DNA from: Pseudomonas wayambapalatensis
GTDB lineage: Bacteria > Pseudomonadota > Gammaproteobacteria > Pseudomonadales > Pseudomonadaceae
Direction of reading: 5' to 3'
Length of the DNA: 64,000 nucleotides
Assembly (NCBI GenBank): GCA_014268975.2
Contig: CP077096.1
Location: 1,696,501-1,760,500 of the forward strand
Shown: positions 26,014 through 36,133 of the stretch, piece after piece
Layout of the letters: each line of letters begins with the position of its first letter
Numbering within the stretch: position 1 is the stretch's first letter
Program-made: the position numbers and the translations under genes
Notes under the pieces: model-generated
What the model saw: the letters and a program-made list of their open reading frames with translations, nothing else
Databases searched by the model: none
Told to the model about the DNA's origin: nothing

Positions 26014-27838
26014 TCTGCCAGGGTCTAGCGACCCTGTGCCGGGGAAGCCCCCCGTTGCGCACGATCGTCTGAGCTGGGCGGAAATCCGCCGCCTGGCCCT
26101 GCACCACAAGAAGGCTTTGTGGACCGCCAACCTGGTTGCCGTGCTCGCTGCCCTCTGCAGCGTGCCGATTCCCTTGCTGTTGCCCTTGCTGGTCGATGAA
26201 GTGCTGCTGGGTCATGGCGATGCCGCCTTGAAATGGATGAACCAGTTCCTGCCGACCGATTGGCAGGTGGCGGCCGGTTACATCGGCTTGATGCTGGTTG
26301 CGACCCTCAGCCTGCGCCTGGCCTCGCTGGCCTTCGGCGTGATCCAGGCCAGGCAGTTCGCCGGATTGGCCAAGGATATCGTGTACCGCCTGCGAATCCG
26401 CCTGATCGAGCGGCTCAAGCGAATCTCGCTCAAGGAGTATGAAAGCCTGGGCAGTGGCACGGTGACCACGCATCTGGTCACCGACCTGGATACCCTGGAC
26501 AAGTTCGTCGGCGAAACCCTCAGCCGCTTCCTGGTGGCCATGCTGACGCTTACCGGCACTGCGGCGATCCTGATCTGGATGCACTGGAAGCTGGCGCTGC
26601 TGATCCTGCTGTTCAACCCGCTGGTGATCTATTTCACCGTGCAGCTGGGCAAGCGGGTCAAGCACCTGAAGAAGCTCGAGAACGACAGCACCGGGCGTTT
26701 CACCCAGGCGCTGAGCGAAACCCTCGACGCCATCCAGGAAATCCGCGCCGGTAACCGCCAGGGCTATTTTCTCGGGCGCCTGGGAGTACGTGCCCGGGAA
26801 GTGCGCGACTATGCAGTGGCCTCGCAGTGGAAGAGCGACGCCAGTGGTCGGGCCAGCGGCCTGCTGTTCCAGTTCGGCATCGACATTTTCCGTGCCGCGG
26901 CGATGCTCACCGTGCTGTTCTCCGACCTGTCGATCGGGCAGATGCTGGCCGTGTTCAGCTACCTGTGGTTCATGATCGGCCCGGTGGAGCAATTGCTCAA
27001 CCTGCAGTACGCCTACTACGCGGCCGGTGGTGCGCTGAGTCGGCTCAACGAATTGCTGTCGCGAGAGGACGAGCCGCAGTATCCGGCCGCCTGTGATCCG
27101 TTCGCTGGGCACGCGACGGTGGGTATCGAGGTGCGCGACCTGCGCTTCGCCTACGCCGATGAGCCGGTGCTCGAGCACCTGGACCTGTCCATCGCAGCGG
27201 GCGAGAAGGTGGCCATCGTTGGAGCCAGCGGCGGTGGCAAGAGCACGCTGGTACAACTGCTGCTGGGGTTGTACAGCGCCCAGGCCGGAACCATCCGTTT
27301 TGGCGGTGCCAGCCTCCAAGAGATCGGGCTGGAGACCCTGCGCGAGCATGTCGCGGTGGTGCTGCAGCATCCCTCGTTGTTCAACGACAGTGTGCGCGCC
27401 AACCTGACCATGGGCCGCGAGTGCAGTGACGACGCCTGCTGGCAGGCGCTGCGCATTGCCCAGCTCGATGCCACCATCGCCGCGCTGCCTCAGGGGCTGG
27501 ACAGTGTGGTCGGGCGTTCGGGGGTGCGGCTGTCCGGCGGTCAGCGTCAACGTTTGGCGATTGCCCGCATGGTCCTGGCCGAGCCGAAGGTGGTGATCCT
27601 CGACGAGGCCACCTCGGCCCTCGATGCGGCCACCGAATACAACCTGCACCAGGCCTTGGCGCGTTTCCTCAGTGGCCGTACCACCTTGATCATTGCCCAT
27701 CGCCTATCGGCGGTGAAACAGGCCGATCGGGTGCTGGTGTTCGACGGTGGGCATGTGGCCGAAGACGGCGGCCACCAGCAGTTGATCGCCGAAGGCGGCT
27801 TGTACGCCAAGCTGTACGGGCATCTGCAGCAGTCCTGA
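26006..27838 (+). CDS. ABC transporter, fused permease/ATPase (MsbA/MDR type)
   Basis: This 610-residue half-transporter has an exporter-type membrane domain with six predicted helices (about 45-330) and an ATPase domain (about 370-600). Walker A GASGGGKST, Q-loop VVLQHPSLF, signature LSGGQRQRLA, Walker B VVILDEATSALD and H-loop IIAHRLS are all intact, so it should be an active homodimeric exporter. Substrate is not identifiable. The GTG at 26006 overlaps the stop of the DsbA-family gene by 8 bases, implying coupling; a membrane-domain motif alone could not discriminate lipid from drug export. Confidence 0.9.
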   Translation: MLDLPGSSDPVPGKPPVAHDRLSWAEIRRLALHHKKALWTANLVAVLAALCSVPIPLLLPLLVDEVLLGHGDAALKWMNQFLPTDWQVAAGYIGLMLVATLSLRLASLAFGVIQARQFAGLAKDIVYRLRIRLIERLKRISLKEYESLGSGTVTTHLVTDLDTLDKFVGETLSRFLVAMLTLTGTAAILIWMHWKLALLILLFNPLVIYFTVQLGKRVKHLKKLENDSTGRFTQALSETLDAIQEIRAGNRQGYFLGRLGVRAREVRDYAVASQWKSDASGRASGLLFQFGIDIFRAAAMLTVLFSDLSIGQMLAVFSYLWFMIGPVEQLLNLQYAYYAAGGALSRLNELLSREDEPQYPAACDPFAGHATVGIEVRDLRFAYADEPVLEHLDLSIAAGEKVAIVGASGGGKSTLVQLLLGLYSAQAGTIRFGGASLQEIGLETLREHVAVVLQHPSLFNDSVRANLTMGRECSDDACWQALRIAQLDATIAALPQGLDSVVGRSGVRLSGGQRQRLAIARMVLAEPKVVILDEATSALDAATEYNLHQALARFLSGRTTLIIAHRLSAVKQADRVLVFDGGHVAEDGGHQQLIAEGGLYAKLYGHLQQS

Positions 27839-27960
27839 TCGCGCGGCGCGCCAACAGGCGCACTGGCTGCGACAAAAAGCTCCGCGCAATTATGGCAAAT
27901 GGCCTACGCTGTGCTTGTCTGGGTCGATTCGTGCCATATCCGCTCTGAGACAGGGACTAC

Positions 27961-30417
27961 ATGAAGGGAAATCGGACTCTCGAGGCGCCAAGGTTGCTGG
28001 GAATCATCTGGCCCTTCGTCGCAGTGGTGGTTTTCCAGGTGCTGCTGGGCAGCCTCAGTCTTTATTCGCTTTCGGCCATGCGTGCGTACGTGGCCGGCGA
28101 AAGCCTGTGGTCCAAGGCACAGAAAGACGCCATCTATTACCTCAATCTGTATGCCGAAAGCCAGGACGAACGCATCTTCCAGCGCTATCGCCAGGCCATT
28201 GCCATACCCCAGGGCGACCGTGAGCTACGGGTGGCCCTCGACCAGCCTGTGCCGGACCTTGAGGCCGCACGGCGCGGGATCCTGCAGGGCGGTAACCATC
28301 CGGACGACGTCAATCGGATCATCTGGTTCTACCGCAACTTCCGTCAGATCAGTTACATGCAGAATGCCATCGGCTACTGGAACACGGGTGACGAATACCT
28401 GCGGCAACTGGATGTCCTGGCGCAGCAGATGCGTGAGGCCTTCGTCCGGGGGCTGGCCAGTGAGCGTGAGGTGGCGGACTGGAAAGCGCGTATCGTCTCG
28501 ATCAACGAGGGCGTGACGCCGGCCGCCAAGGCATTCAGCGATGCCTTGGGCGAAGGCTCGCGGGTGCTGCTGCGGGTGTTGATGGTCACCAACCTGCTCA
28601 CGGCGTTGATTCTCATCGCCCTGGCGTGGCGCCGTTCTGCAAGGTTGCTGTCCCAGCGCCAGGCGTTTGCCAGCGCTTTGCAGGTAGAGCGTGAGCGGGC
28701 ACAGACCACCCTGGAGTCGATCGGCGATGCGGTGATCACCACCGATGTCGAGGGGTGCATCGTCTACATGAACCCTGCCGCGGAGCAGTTGACCCACTGG
28801 CAGGCTTCCCATGCCCATGGCTTGCCGCTGGCGGCGCTGTTCAGCCTGCTCGATGAAAATGCCGAGCGGGACAGCCTGACTCTGGTCGAGCAGGTGCTCA
28901 GCGGCAGCCTCAAGGGCGGGGCCGAGCATGCCCGGCTGATCCAGCGCCTGGATGGCAGTACGGTGTCGGTCAACCTGGTGGGGTCGCCCATCCACACCGA
29001 CGGTCAGATCAGCGGCATCGTCCTCGCCCTGCATGACATGACCCAGGAGCGGCAGTACATCGCCAACCTGTCATGGCAGGCGACCCACGATGCCCTGACG
29101 GGCCTTGCCAACCGCCGTGAGTTCGAGTATCGCCTGGAGCAGGCGCTCAACACCTTGGCCCGTCAGGCGGGACGCCACTCCCTGATGTTCCTGGACCTCG
29201 ACCAGTTCAAGCTGGTCAACGATACCTGCGGGCATGCCGCGGGCGATGAGTTGCTGCGCCATATCTGCGCTGTGCTGCAGGCAGGCCTGCGTGAAGGTGA
29301 CACCCTGGCCCGGCTGGGCGGTGACGAATTCGGCGTATTGCTGGAAAACTGTCCGCCCGACCAGGCTGAGCGGATTGCCGAGCACTTGCGCCAGACCGTG
29401 CAGAGCCTGCATTTCGTCTGGAAGGGACGGCCCTTCGTCACCACCGTGAGTATTGGCCTGGTACACATTGCCCATTCGCCCGGCACGCTTGAGACCTCGC
29501 TGCGCGCTGCCGACATGGCCTGCTACATGGCCAAGGAGAAGGGGCGCAACCGTGTGCAGGTCTACCATGCCGACGACAGCGAGTTGTCGATGCGCTTTGG
29601 CGAGATGGCCTGGATCCAGCGCCTGCACGTTGCGCTCGAGGAAAACCGCTTCTGCCTGTATGCCCAGGAAATCGCCCCCCTCAAACCAGACATGGGCGCC
29701 GGACACCTCGAGATTCTCCTGCGCCTGCATGACGAGAGCGGTCGGACCATCCTGCCGGACAGTTTCATCCCAGCCGCCGAGCGCTATGGCCTGATGACCG
29801 CGCTCGATCGCTGGGTGGTGCGCAATGTGTTCCTGGTGATTCGCCAGGCGCTGGACGAAGGTCGCAGCCGACCGCTGGCGATGTGCGCGATCAATCTGTC
29901 GGGTACGAGTATTGGCGACGACAAGTTCCTGGAGTATTTGCAGCGGTTGTTTTCCGAGTTCCAGATCCCCCCGCACATGATTTGTTTCGAAATAACCGAG
30001 ACCAGCGCAATCGCCAATTTGGGAAGTGCCATTCGCTTCATCAACGAATTGAAAGGTTTGGGCTGCAAGTTCTCCCTCGACGATTTCTGCGCCGGGATGT
30101 CGTCATTCGCCTATTTGAAGCATTTACCAGTAGACTTCCTGAAGATCGACGGAAGTTTCGTCAAGGATATGCTCGACGATCCCATTAACAGGGCTATGGT
30201 GGAGGTGATCAACCATATCGGCCATGTCATGGGTAAGCGCACCATCGCCGAGTTTGTCGAAACACCGTTGATCGAGCAGGCGCTGCAGGAGATCGGCGTG
30301 GACTTCGCCCAGGGTTATCTGATCGAGCGGCCGCAGGTGTTCACCTGTGACAGCCTCCAGCGACAACGGATTGCAGTAAGGCCCTTGTTGCACCGGGCGC
30401 CAGGGTCCTTCCGCTGA
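27961..30417 (+). CDS. Membrane-bound PAS-GGDEF-EAL cyclic-di-GMP protein
   Basis: This 818-residue inner-membrane signalling protein has two membrane helices (about 13-37 and 203-223) flanking a periplasmic sensor region, then PAS (about 248-365), GGDEF (about 375-535) and EAL (about 555-805) domains. GGDEF residues 453-457 and the inhibitory RxxD site (444-447) are intact. The EAL signature is LEIL (Glu584) rather than EAL; other catalytic residues appear present (INLSG, FEITET, SLDDFCAG, LKIDGSF, FVE). It could therefore make and/or degrade c-di-GMP. Architecture resembles P. aeruginosa RbdA. The TenA-like gene follows after 45 bases. Confidence 0.9.
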   Translation: MKGNRTLEAPRLLGIIWPFVAVVVFQVLLGSLSLYSLSAMRAYVAGESLWSKAQKDAIYYLNLYAESQDERIFQRYRQAIAIPQGDRELRVALDQPVPDLEAARRGILQGGNHPDDVNRIIWFYRNFRQISYMQNAIGYWNTGDEYLRQLDVLAQQMREAFVRGLASEREVADWKARIVSINEGVTPAAKAFSDALGEGSRVLLRVLMVTNLLTALILIALAWRRSARLLSQRQAFASALQVERERAQTTLESIGDAVITTDVEGCIVYMNPAAEQLTHWQASHAHGLPLAALFSLLDENAERDSLTLVEQVLSGSLKGGAEHARLIQRLDGSTVSVNLVGSPIHTDGQISGIVLALHDMTQERQYIANLSWQATHDALTGLANRREFEYRLEQALNTLARQAGRHSLMFLDLDQFKLVNDTCGHAAGDELLRHICAVLQAGLREGDTLARLGGDEFGVLLENCPPDQAERIAEHLRQTVQSLHFVWKGRPFVTTVSIGLVHIAHSPGTLETSLRAADMACYMAKEKGRNRVQVYHADDSELSMRFGEMAWIQRLHVALEENRFCLYAQEIAPLKPDMGAGHLEILLRLHDESGRTILPDSFIPAAERYGLMTALDRWVVRNVFLVIRQALDEGRSRPLAMCAINLSGTSIGDDKFLEYLQRLFSEFQIPPHMICFEITETSAIANLGSAIRFINELKGLGCKFSLDDFCAGMSSFAYLKHLPVDFLKIDGSFVKDMLDDPINRAMVEVINHIGHVMGKRTIAEFVETPLIEQALQEIGVDFAQGYLIERPQVFTCDSLQRQRIAVRPLLHRAPGSFR

Positions 30418-30462
30418 CAGTAGTAGTCGTCCGGAAAATCACAAGGAATCAAGGAGCTGACA

Positions 30463-31329
30463 GTGATTGACGCATTCGTACGGATCGGTCCATTGATGGA
30501 CCCCAAGAGCTACCCCGACTGGGCGCAGAAAATGATCTCGGATTGTGCCGAGAGCAAGCGAAGGGTGGTGGAGCATGAGATCTACCAGCGCTTGAGCGAC
30601 GGCAAACTGAGCAAGAAGACCATCCGTCAGTACTTGGTCGGTGGTTGGCCGGTGGTCGAACAGTTTTCGTTGTACATGGCCCAAAACCTCACCAAGACCC
30701 GCTACGGCCGCAGCCAGGGCGAGGATATGGCGCGGCGCTGGTTGATACGCAATATCCGCGTTGAGCTCAACCATGCCGACCATTGGGTCAAATGGTGCAA
30801 GGCGCACGACATTAGCTTGAAGGACTTGCAGGCCCAGGATGTTCCCCCCGAGCTGAACGGCTTGAACGATTGGTGCTGGCGTGTCTGTGCGACCGAGTCG
30901 TTGGCCATTGCGATGGCCGCGACCAACTACGCGATCGAAGGGGCGACGGGCGAGTGGTCGGCAAAGGTCTATCCCGAGACGGACTACGCGCGGTCTTTCA
31001 TCCAGCAGGGTGACAAGGAATCCAAGGCGGCCATGAGGTGGCTGGACCTGCACGCCGAGTACGACGATGCGCACCCGTGGGAGGCGCTGGAGATCATTTG
31101 CACGCTGGTGGGCGAGAGCCCTTCCGAGGAATTGCAGGCGCAACTGCGCAAGGCCATCTGCAAGAGCTACGACTGCATGTACCTGTTCCTGGAGCGTTGC
31201 CTGAGATCCGAGAGTGAGCATGAGCAGCCTGTGCTCAAGCCGGTGGAGCAGGTGGAACTGAACAAGCCTGTAAAGCAGCGTGAGCAGCCTGTGAAAAAAC
31301 GGGCTAATGCTCGTGCGCTAGCGGGATAA
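30463..31329 (+). CDS. TenA/PqqC-like (heme-oxygenase fold) protein
   Basis: This 288-residue protein has an all-helical TenA/PqqC-like or iron-containing redox enzyme fold (about 20-235), often annotated as TenA family regulator. Conserved-looking acids/histidines appear in RNIRVELNHADHWVKW and ATESLAIAMAATNYAIE. The C-terminal ~50 residues are Lys/Glu/Pro-rich repeats (EQPVLKPVEQ; REQPVKKR), likely disordered. Start GTG 30463 has an AAGGAG Shine-Dalgarno 8 bases away. The catalytic cysteine pattern of thiaminase TenA is not evident, so thiamine metabolism is doubtful; enzymatic role unknown. Confidence 0.75.
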   Translation: MIDAFVRIGPLMDPKSYPDWAQKMISDCAESKRRVVEHEIYQRLSDGKLSKKTIRQYLVGGWPVVEQFSLYMAQNLTKTRYGRSQGEDMARRWLIRNIRVELNHADHWVKWCKAHDISLKDLQAQDVPPELNGLNDWCWRVCATESLAIAMAATNYAIEGATGEWSAKVYPETDYARSFIQQGDKESKAAMRWLDLHAEYDDAHPWEALEIICTLVGESPSEELQAQLRKAICKSYDCMYLFLERCLRSESEHEQPVLKPVEQVELNKPVKQREQPVKKRANARALAG

Positions 31330-31349
31330 GATGGAGTCGTAGCGGGTAA

Positions 31350-31392
31350 GGGACACTTCCAGGCTGTTCAGCGCTGCGAAGTGTCCCTGTGA
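31350..31392. terminator. Bidirectional terminator between TenA-like gene and yciK
   Basis: A perfect 10-bp stem GGGACACTTC (31350-31359) pairs with 31378-31387, with an 18-nt loop, then TGTGATTTT. It lies between convergent stops and probably serves both strands. Confidence 0.65.
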
Positions 31393-31394
31393 TT

Positions 31395-32135
31395 TTACTG
31401 CGCGTTGAACGCCTGTCCATTCACGCCGCTGCTGTCCGGGCCCATCAGGTACAGGTACACCGGCATGATGTCTTCGGGCAGCGGATTGTCCTGCGGGTTC
31501 TCGCTGGGATAGGCCAGCGCCCGCATCGCCGTGCGCGTGGCGCCCGGGTTGATGCTGTTGGCACGCACCGGCGCCACGCCTTCCAGCTCGTCGGCCAGGG
31601 TCTGCATCAGGCCTTCGGTGGCGAATTTCGACACGCCATAGGCGCCCCAGTAGGCCCGGCCCTTGCGCCCGACGCTCGACGAGGTGAACACCACCGAGGC
31701 GTCCTCGGACAACTTCAGCAGCGGCAGCAGTGTGCTGGTCAGCATGAATGTCGCGTTGACGTTGATGTGCATCACGCGCATGAAGTTGTCGCCCGACAAC
31801 TGCTCCAGCGGCGTACGTGGGCCGATGATCGACGCGTTGTTGAGCAGGCCGTCGAGGCGCCCGAACTGCTCTTCGACCATCACCGCCAGTTCGTCGTACT
31901 GATGGGGCAGGGCGGTTTCCAGGTTGAACGGAATCACCACCGGTTGTGGGTGGCCGGCAGCTTCGATCTGGTCGTAGACCTCGTTGAGGTTGGCCTCGGT
32001 CTTGCCCAGCAGCAGCACGGTGGCCCCCAGTGCTGCGTAAGCCTTGGCGGCAGCCGCGCCGATGCCGCGCCCGGCGCCGGTGACAAGAATGACCCGACCC
32101 TTGAGCAGGTCGGGACGGGCGGTGTAGTCGAACAT
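31395..32135 (-). CDS. yciK: YciK-type SDR oxidoreductase
   Basis: This 246-residue short-chain dehydrogenase of the YciK group has cofactor loop VTGAGRGIGAAAA, NNAS motif (LNNASIIGP), catalytic Ser (TSSSVGRKG) and YGVSK. Physiological substrate is unknown. It is third in a tight minus-strand series ubiG-mupP-yciK, an order conserved in pseudomonads. About 49 bases separate it from mupP. Confidence 0.9.
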   Translation of the reverse strand: MFDYTARPDLLKGRVILVTGAGRGIGAAAAKAYAALGATVLLLGKTEANLNEVYDQIEAAGHPQPVVIPFNLETALPHQYDELAVMVEEQFGRLDGLLNNASIIGPRTPLEQLSGDNFMRVMHINVNATFMLTSTLLPLLKLSEDASVVFTSSSVGRKGRAYWGAYGVSKFATEGLMQTLADELEGVAPVRANSINPGATRTAMRALAYPSENPQDNPLPEDIMPVYLYLMGPDSSGVNGQAFNAQ

Positions 32136-32184
32136 TGAAATTTCCCTGTTTTTTATCCCTGTGTGTGCTGCCAGCTCTTACAAC

Positions 32185-32862
32185 TCAGCAGCCGCACAAC
32201 GCACTGTCGATCACCTTGCGCAGGTCCAGCGGGTGGTCCACCACCACGTCGGCACCCCAGTTGTTGGGATTGTCCTCTGGATGAATATAACCGTAGCGCA
32301 CGGCGGCGGTGCGGGTGCCGGCATCGCGACCGGATTCGATGTCACGCAGATCGTCGCCGACGAACAGTACGCTGGCCGGATCCAGGTCAAGCGTCTTGCA
32401 GGCGAGGATCAGCGGCTCGGGGTCGGGCTTGCTGTTCTTCACGTGATCGGGGCAGATCAGCAGCGCCGAACGCTCGGCCAGGCCAAGCTGCTGCATGATC
32501 GGCTCGGCGAAGCGCACCGGCTTGTTGGTGACCACACCCCACAGCAGGTTGCCTTTCTCGATGTCGTCCAGCAGTTCGGCCATGCCCTCGAACAGCTTGC
32601 TGTGGACCGCGCAATCGCGTTGGTAACGTTCGAGAAATTCCAGGCGCAGGGCCTCGAAGCCTTCGGCGTCCGGGTCCATGGCGAAAGTGGAGGCGACCAT
32701 CGCCCGCGCGCCGCCCGAGATCACGCCGCGGATCAACTGGTCGTCCACGGCCGGCAGGCCGCGCTCGGCGAGCATGGCCTGGCAGATGGCGATGAAGTCC
32801 GGCGCGGTGTCCAGCAGGGTGCCGTCCATGTCGAAGAGTACTGCTCGCAGGCGCATGCTCAT
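32185..32862 (-). CDS. mupP: N-acetylmuramic acid 6-phosphate phosphatase MupP
   Basis: This 225-residue HAD-superfamily phosphatase has motif [14 protein letters not shown], motif III lysine region (SKPDPEPL) and motif [12 protein letters not shown]. Pseudomonas MupP dephosphorylates MurNAc-6-phosphate in the AnmK-AmgK-MurU cell-wall recycling route that bypasses MurA and contributes to fosfomycin tolerance (known from P. putida/P. aeruginosa). Generic phosphoglycolate phosphatase annotation is an alternative, but position between ubiG and yciK favours MupP. Its start ATG overlaps the ubiG stop by 4 bases. Confidence 0.9.
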   Translation of the reverse strand: MSMRLRAVLFDMDGTLLDTAPDFIAICQAMLAERGLPAVDDQLIRGVISGGARAMVASTFAMDPDAEGFEALRLEFLERYQRDCAVHSKLFEGMAELLDDIEKGNLLWGVVTNKPVRFAEPIMQQLGLAERSALLICPDHVKNSKPDPEPLILACKTLDLDPASVLFVGDDLRDIESGRDAGTRTAAVRYGYIHPEDNPNNWGADVVVDHPLDLRKVIDSALCGC

Positions 32863-33557
32863 TCCTCGCGCAGGGTCTGGATCATGTAGTTGACATCGAC
32901 GTCGCTGGCCAGCTTGTAGTGCTTGGTCAGCGGGTTGTAGGTGAGGCCGATGATGTCCTTAACTTCGAGGCCGGCCACACGGCTCCAGGCGCCGAGCTCG
33001 GAGGGCCGGATGAATTTCTTGAAGTCGTGGGTGCCGCGCGGCAGCATCTTGAGGATGTACTCGGCGCCGATGATCGCCAGCAGATAGGCCTTGGGGTTGC
33101 GGTTGATGGTGGAGAAGAACACCTGGCCGCCAGGCTTGACCAGGCGATGGCAGGCGCGGATCACCGAGGAAGGATCGGGCACGTGTTCGAGCATTTCCAG
33201 GCAGGTGACCACGTCGAACTGGCCAGGCAGCTCTTCTGCCAGCGCTTCGGCGGTGATCTGCCGGTACTCGACCTCGACTCCCGACTCCAGTTGGTGCAGG
33301 CGCGCCACAGCCAGTGGCGCCTCGCCCATGTCGATGCCGGTCACGGTAGCACCGCGCTGGGCCATCGCCTCGCTGAGGATGCCGCCGCCGCATCCGACGT
33401 CCAGCACCTTCTTGCCGGCGAGGCTGGCGCGCTCGTCTATCCAGTTGACCCGCAGCGGGTTGATCTCGTGCAGGGGCTTGAACTCGCTCTCGCGATCCCA
33501 CCAGCGGTGGGCCAAGGCCTCGAACTTGGCGATTTCGGCGCGGTCGACGTTGCTCAT
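32859..33557 (-). CDS. ubiG: Ubiquinone biosynthesis O-methyltransferase UbiG
   Basis: This 232-residue SAM-dependent methyltransferase performs both O-methylations in ubiquinone synthesis. SAM motif [16 protein letters not shown] and post-motif [13 protein letters not shown] are present; [19 protein letters not shown] at the N-terminus is characteristic of UbiG. It leads the ubiG-mupP-yciK operon, with a 4-base overlap into mupP. mtaD lies upstream on the same strand with a ~64-base gap. Confidence 0.95.
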   Translation of the reverse strand: MSNVDRAEIAKFEALAHRWWDRESEFKPLHEINPLRVNWIDERASLAGKKVLDVGCGGGILSEAMAQRGATVTGIDMGEAPLAVARLHQLESGVEVEYRQITAEALAEELPGQFDVVTCLEMLEHVPDPSSVIRACHRLVKPGGQVFFSTINRNPKAYLLAIIGAEYILKMLPRGTHDFKKFIRPSELGAWSRVAGLEVKDIIGLTYNPLTKHYKLASDVDVNYMIQTLREE

Positions 33558-33621
33558 TGAACAGATCCTCTGAAAACTTCGATAAAAGGTGTCTCAAGCG
33601 GCAGCCGCAGCTGCCGGCCGG

Positions 33622-34947
33622 TCATTCTTTGCCAGCGCGAATGCGCGCTCCCCAGGTGCGGGCGGTGTCGATCAGCGCGGCTTCGTCCATTTGGGTCAGG
33701 CGCCCGTCGTCGAGCAGGTGGTGGCCCGCGACCCAGACGTGGCGCACGCAGTCGCGGCCGGTGGCGTAGATCAGTTGCGAAACCGGGTCATGCACCGGTT
33801 GCTGGGCCAGGCCGGAGAGGTCGAAGGCGGTGATGTCCGCAGCCTTGCCCGCCTCCAGCGAGCCAATGCTGGCCTCCAGCCCCAGGGCGCGGGCGCCGTT
33901 GAGCGTGGCCATGCGCAGGGCGCGGTGGGCGTCCAGGGCCGTGGCCGAACCTGCGACGGCCTTGGCCAGCAATGCGGCGGTCCGGGTTTCGCCAAGCAGG
34001 TCGAGGTCGTTGTTGCTGGCGGCGCCATCGGTGCCTACGGCGACGTTGACCCCGGCCTGCCACAGGCGTTCGACCGGGCAGAAGCCGCTGGCCAGCTTGA
34101 GGTTGGACTCCGGGCAGTGCACCACGCTGGTGTTGCTTTCTACCAGCAGGGCCAGGTCGTCGTCGCTGATCTGGGTCATGTGGACCGCCTGCAGGCGCGG
34201 GCCCAGCAGGCCGAGGCGTGCCAGGCGCGCCAGCGGGCGTTCGCCGTGCTCGGCCACCGCCCGCTCGACCTCTGCGGCGGTTTCGTGGATGTGCATGTGC
34301 AGCGGCGCGTCGAGCTGGTCGGCGATGACCCGGATCTTCTCCAGGTTCTGGTCATTGACCGTATACGGCGCATGGGGCCCGAGGGCGACGCTGATGCGCG
34401 GGTGATGGCGCAGGTCGCCGAACAGCTCGATGGCCAGGTGCAGGGCCTCGTCGGGGCTGCGCGCACCGGGGATGGGGAAGTCCAGCAACGGCACGGCCAC
34501 CTGGGCGCGGATGCCGCTGCGGTGCACGCGGTCACAGGCCTCGCGGGGGAAAAAGTACATGTCGGCGAAGCAGGTGATGCCGCCCTTGAGCTGCTCGGCG
34601 ATCGCCAGGTCGGTGCCGTCGCGCACGAAGGCTTCGTCGACCCAGCGCCCTTCGGCCGGCCAGATGTGCTCCTGCAGCCAGGTCATCAGCGGCAGGTCGT
34701 CGGCCAGGCCGCGGAACAGGGTCATGGCGGCGTGCCCGTGGGCGTTGACCAGCCCTGGGGTGAGCACGCAGTCGGGCAGCTCGCGCACCTCCAGTGCCTG
34801 CGGCGCCCGCTCGCGGGGGCCGATCCAGGCAATCAGCCCGTCCCGGATGCCCAGGGCATGCCCTTCGAGCACTACGCCGGCCGGCTCCACGGGCACCAGC
34901 CAGCGGGGTGCGAGCAGCAGGTCGAGCGGCGAAGAGACTGAAGGCAT
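33622..34947 (-). CDS. mtaD: 5'-methylthioadenosine/S-adenosylhomocysteine deaminase-type amidohydrolase
   Basis: This 441-residue TRZ/ATZ-type amidohydrolase has metal-binding VNAHGHAAM (HxH), [10 protein letters not shown] and a later [12 protein letters not shown] carrying the catalytic Asp. In Pseudomonas this family deaminates 5'-methylthioadenosine to methylthioinosine (PA3170, from memory). It is divergent from mtnA across 109 bases, so both act in methylthioadenosine salvage. Substrate relies on that pairing and on known orthologs. Confidence 0.88.
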   Translation of the reverse strand: MPSVSSPLDLLLAPRWLVPVEPAGVVLEGHALGIRDGLIAWIGPRERAPQALEVRELPDCVLTPGLVNAHGHAAMTLFRGLADDLPLMTWLQEHIWPAEGRWVDEAFVRDGTDLAIAEQLKGGITCFADMYFFPREACDRVHRSGIRAQVAVPLLDFPIPGARSPDEALHLAIELFGDLRHHPRISVALGPHAPYTVNDQNLEKIRVIADQLDAPLHMHIHETAAEVERAVAEHGERPLARLARLGLLGPRLQAVHMTQISDDDLALLVESNTSVVHCPESNLKLASGFCPVERLWQAGVNVAVGTDGAASNNDLDLLGETRTAALLAKAVAGSATALDAHRALRMATLNGARALGLEASIGSLEAGKAADITAFDLSGLAQQPVHDPVSQLIYATGRDCVRHVWVAGHHLLDDGRLTQMDEAALIDTARTWGARIRAGKE

Positions 34948-35014
34948 AGGCAGGCTACCGGGTTCCGTTAAATGGAACGCGCAGTATACCCGAGCGCCTG
35001 CGCCCGAGGCTCGC

Positions 35015-35020
35015 TATAAT
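35015..35020 (+). promoter_or_regulatory. Candidate -10 of mtnA
   Basis: TATAAT, a perfect sigma70 -10 hexamer, lies 37 bases before mtnA in the divergent mtaD/mtnA region. No good -35 is evident at 17 bases upstream, so the promoter may need an activator. Confidence 0.45.
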
Positions 35021-35056
35021 CGTCCGCTTTTGATCAGTGAATTGCGGGGAGAGGCG

Positions 35057-36133
35057 ATGCGCGAGCGACTTTTGGCGGCGGAGAAGGTGACCAGCATCCA
35101 GTGGCGTGATGGCACCCTGCATCTGCTCGACCAGCGTCTGCTGCCGACCCGCGAGCACTGGCTGGCCTGCGCCGATGTGGCCTCTGTGGTTCGGGCGATC
35201 CGCGGCATGGCGGTGCGCGGTGCGGCAGCCATCGGCATCAGTGCTGCCTATGGGCTGGTGCTTGCGTTGCGTCAACGCCTGGCCGAGGACGATGACTGGG
35301 AGCAGGCGCTGGAAGAGGACTTCCTCGAGCTGGCCGAGGCGCGCCCGACAGCTGCCAACCTGTTCTGGGCGCTCAATCGCATGCGCGAGCGCCTGCAGCG
35401 GCTGCGCCCCGACGAGGATGTGCTCGCAGTCATGGAAGCCGAAGCCGTGGCGATCCACGACAGCGATCGCGAAGCCAACCTGACCATGGCGCAAAACGGT
35501 ATCGAGCAGATCCGTCGCCACCAGGGCAGCGAGCAGACCTTGCTGACCTACGGCAATGCTGGTGCCTTGGCCAGCGGTGGTTTCGGGACGGCGTTGGGGG
35601 TGATCCATGCCGCTTATCTGGAAGGGATGGTCGAGCGCATCTATGCCGCCGAAACCCGTCCCTGGTTGCACGGATCGCGCCTGACGGCCTGGGAGCTGTC
35701 CCATGAGGGGATACCGGTCACGCTGTGTGCGGACTCGGCGCTGGCGCACCTGATGAAGACCAAAGGCATCACCTGGGTTGTGGTCGGTGCCGACTGCATC
35801 GCGGCCAATGGTGACGTGGCGAGCAAGATCGGCACATACCAGTTGGCAGTCTCGGCCATGCACCATGGCGTACGTTTCATGGTGGTGGCATCGAGCACCA
35901 GCATTGACCTCAACCTCGCCAGCGGTGATGACATCCCTCTTGAAGAACGTGAGGCGGACGAGCTGCTGGAAGTGGCTGGGAAGCGAGTCGGTGCAGATGT
36001 CGAGGTGTTCAATACCGTTTTCGATGTGACTCCTGCGGATCTGATCGACGTGATCGTGACCGAGAAGGGTATTGTCGAGCGACCGGATGCCGCCAAAATC
36101 GCCCAGTTGATGTGCCGCAAGCGCTTGCATTGA
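35057..36133 (+). CDS. mtnA: Methylthioribose-1-phosphate isomerase
   Basis: This 358-residue MtnA/eIF2B-alpha-like isomerase converts 5-methylthioribose-1-phosphate to methylthioribulose-1-phosphate in methionine salvage. Motifs: [13 protein letters not shown], the Cys-containing [13 protein letters not shown] and [19 protein letters not shown], carrying the catalytic Asp. The open frame extends back to 34430 across mtaD, but ATG 35057 (GGGGAGAGGCG upstream) is the family start. Downstream 258 bases lead to gyrA. Confidence 0.94.
   Translation: MRERLLAAEKVTSIQWRDGTLHLLDQRLLPTREHWLACADVASVVRAIRGMAVRGAAAIGISAAYGLVLALRQRLAEDDDWEQALEEDFLELAEARPTAANLFWALNRMRERLQRLRPDEDVLAVMEAEAVAIHDSDREANLTMAQNGIEQIRRHQGSEQTLLTYGNAGALASGGFGTALGVIHAAYLEGMVERIYAAETRPWLHGSRLTAWELSHEGIPVTLCADSALAHLMKTKGITWVVVGADCIAANGDVASKIGTYQLAVSAMHHGVRFMVVASSTSIDLNLASGDDIPLEEREADELLEVAGKRVGADVEVFNTVFDVTPADLIDVIVTEKGIVERPDAAKIAQLMCRKRLH

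Noticed and set aside
24181..27700. Two 649-codon minus-strand open frames
   Set aside because: Antisense to trhO, the DsbA-family gene and the ABC transporter; His/Gln/Arg-rich shadow translations without motifs.
34430..35056. Upstream extension of mtnA
   Set aside because: It is antisense to mtaD and precedes the conserved MtnA start; the ribosome-binding site fits ATG 35057.
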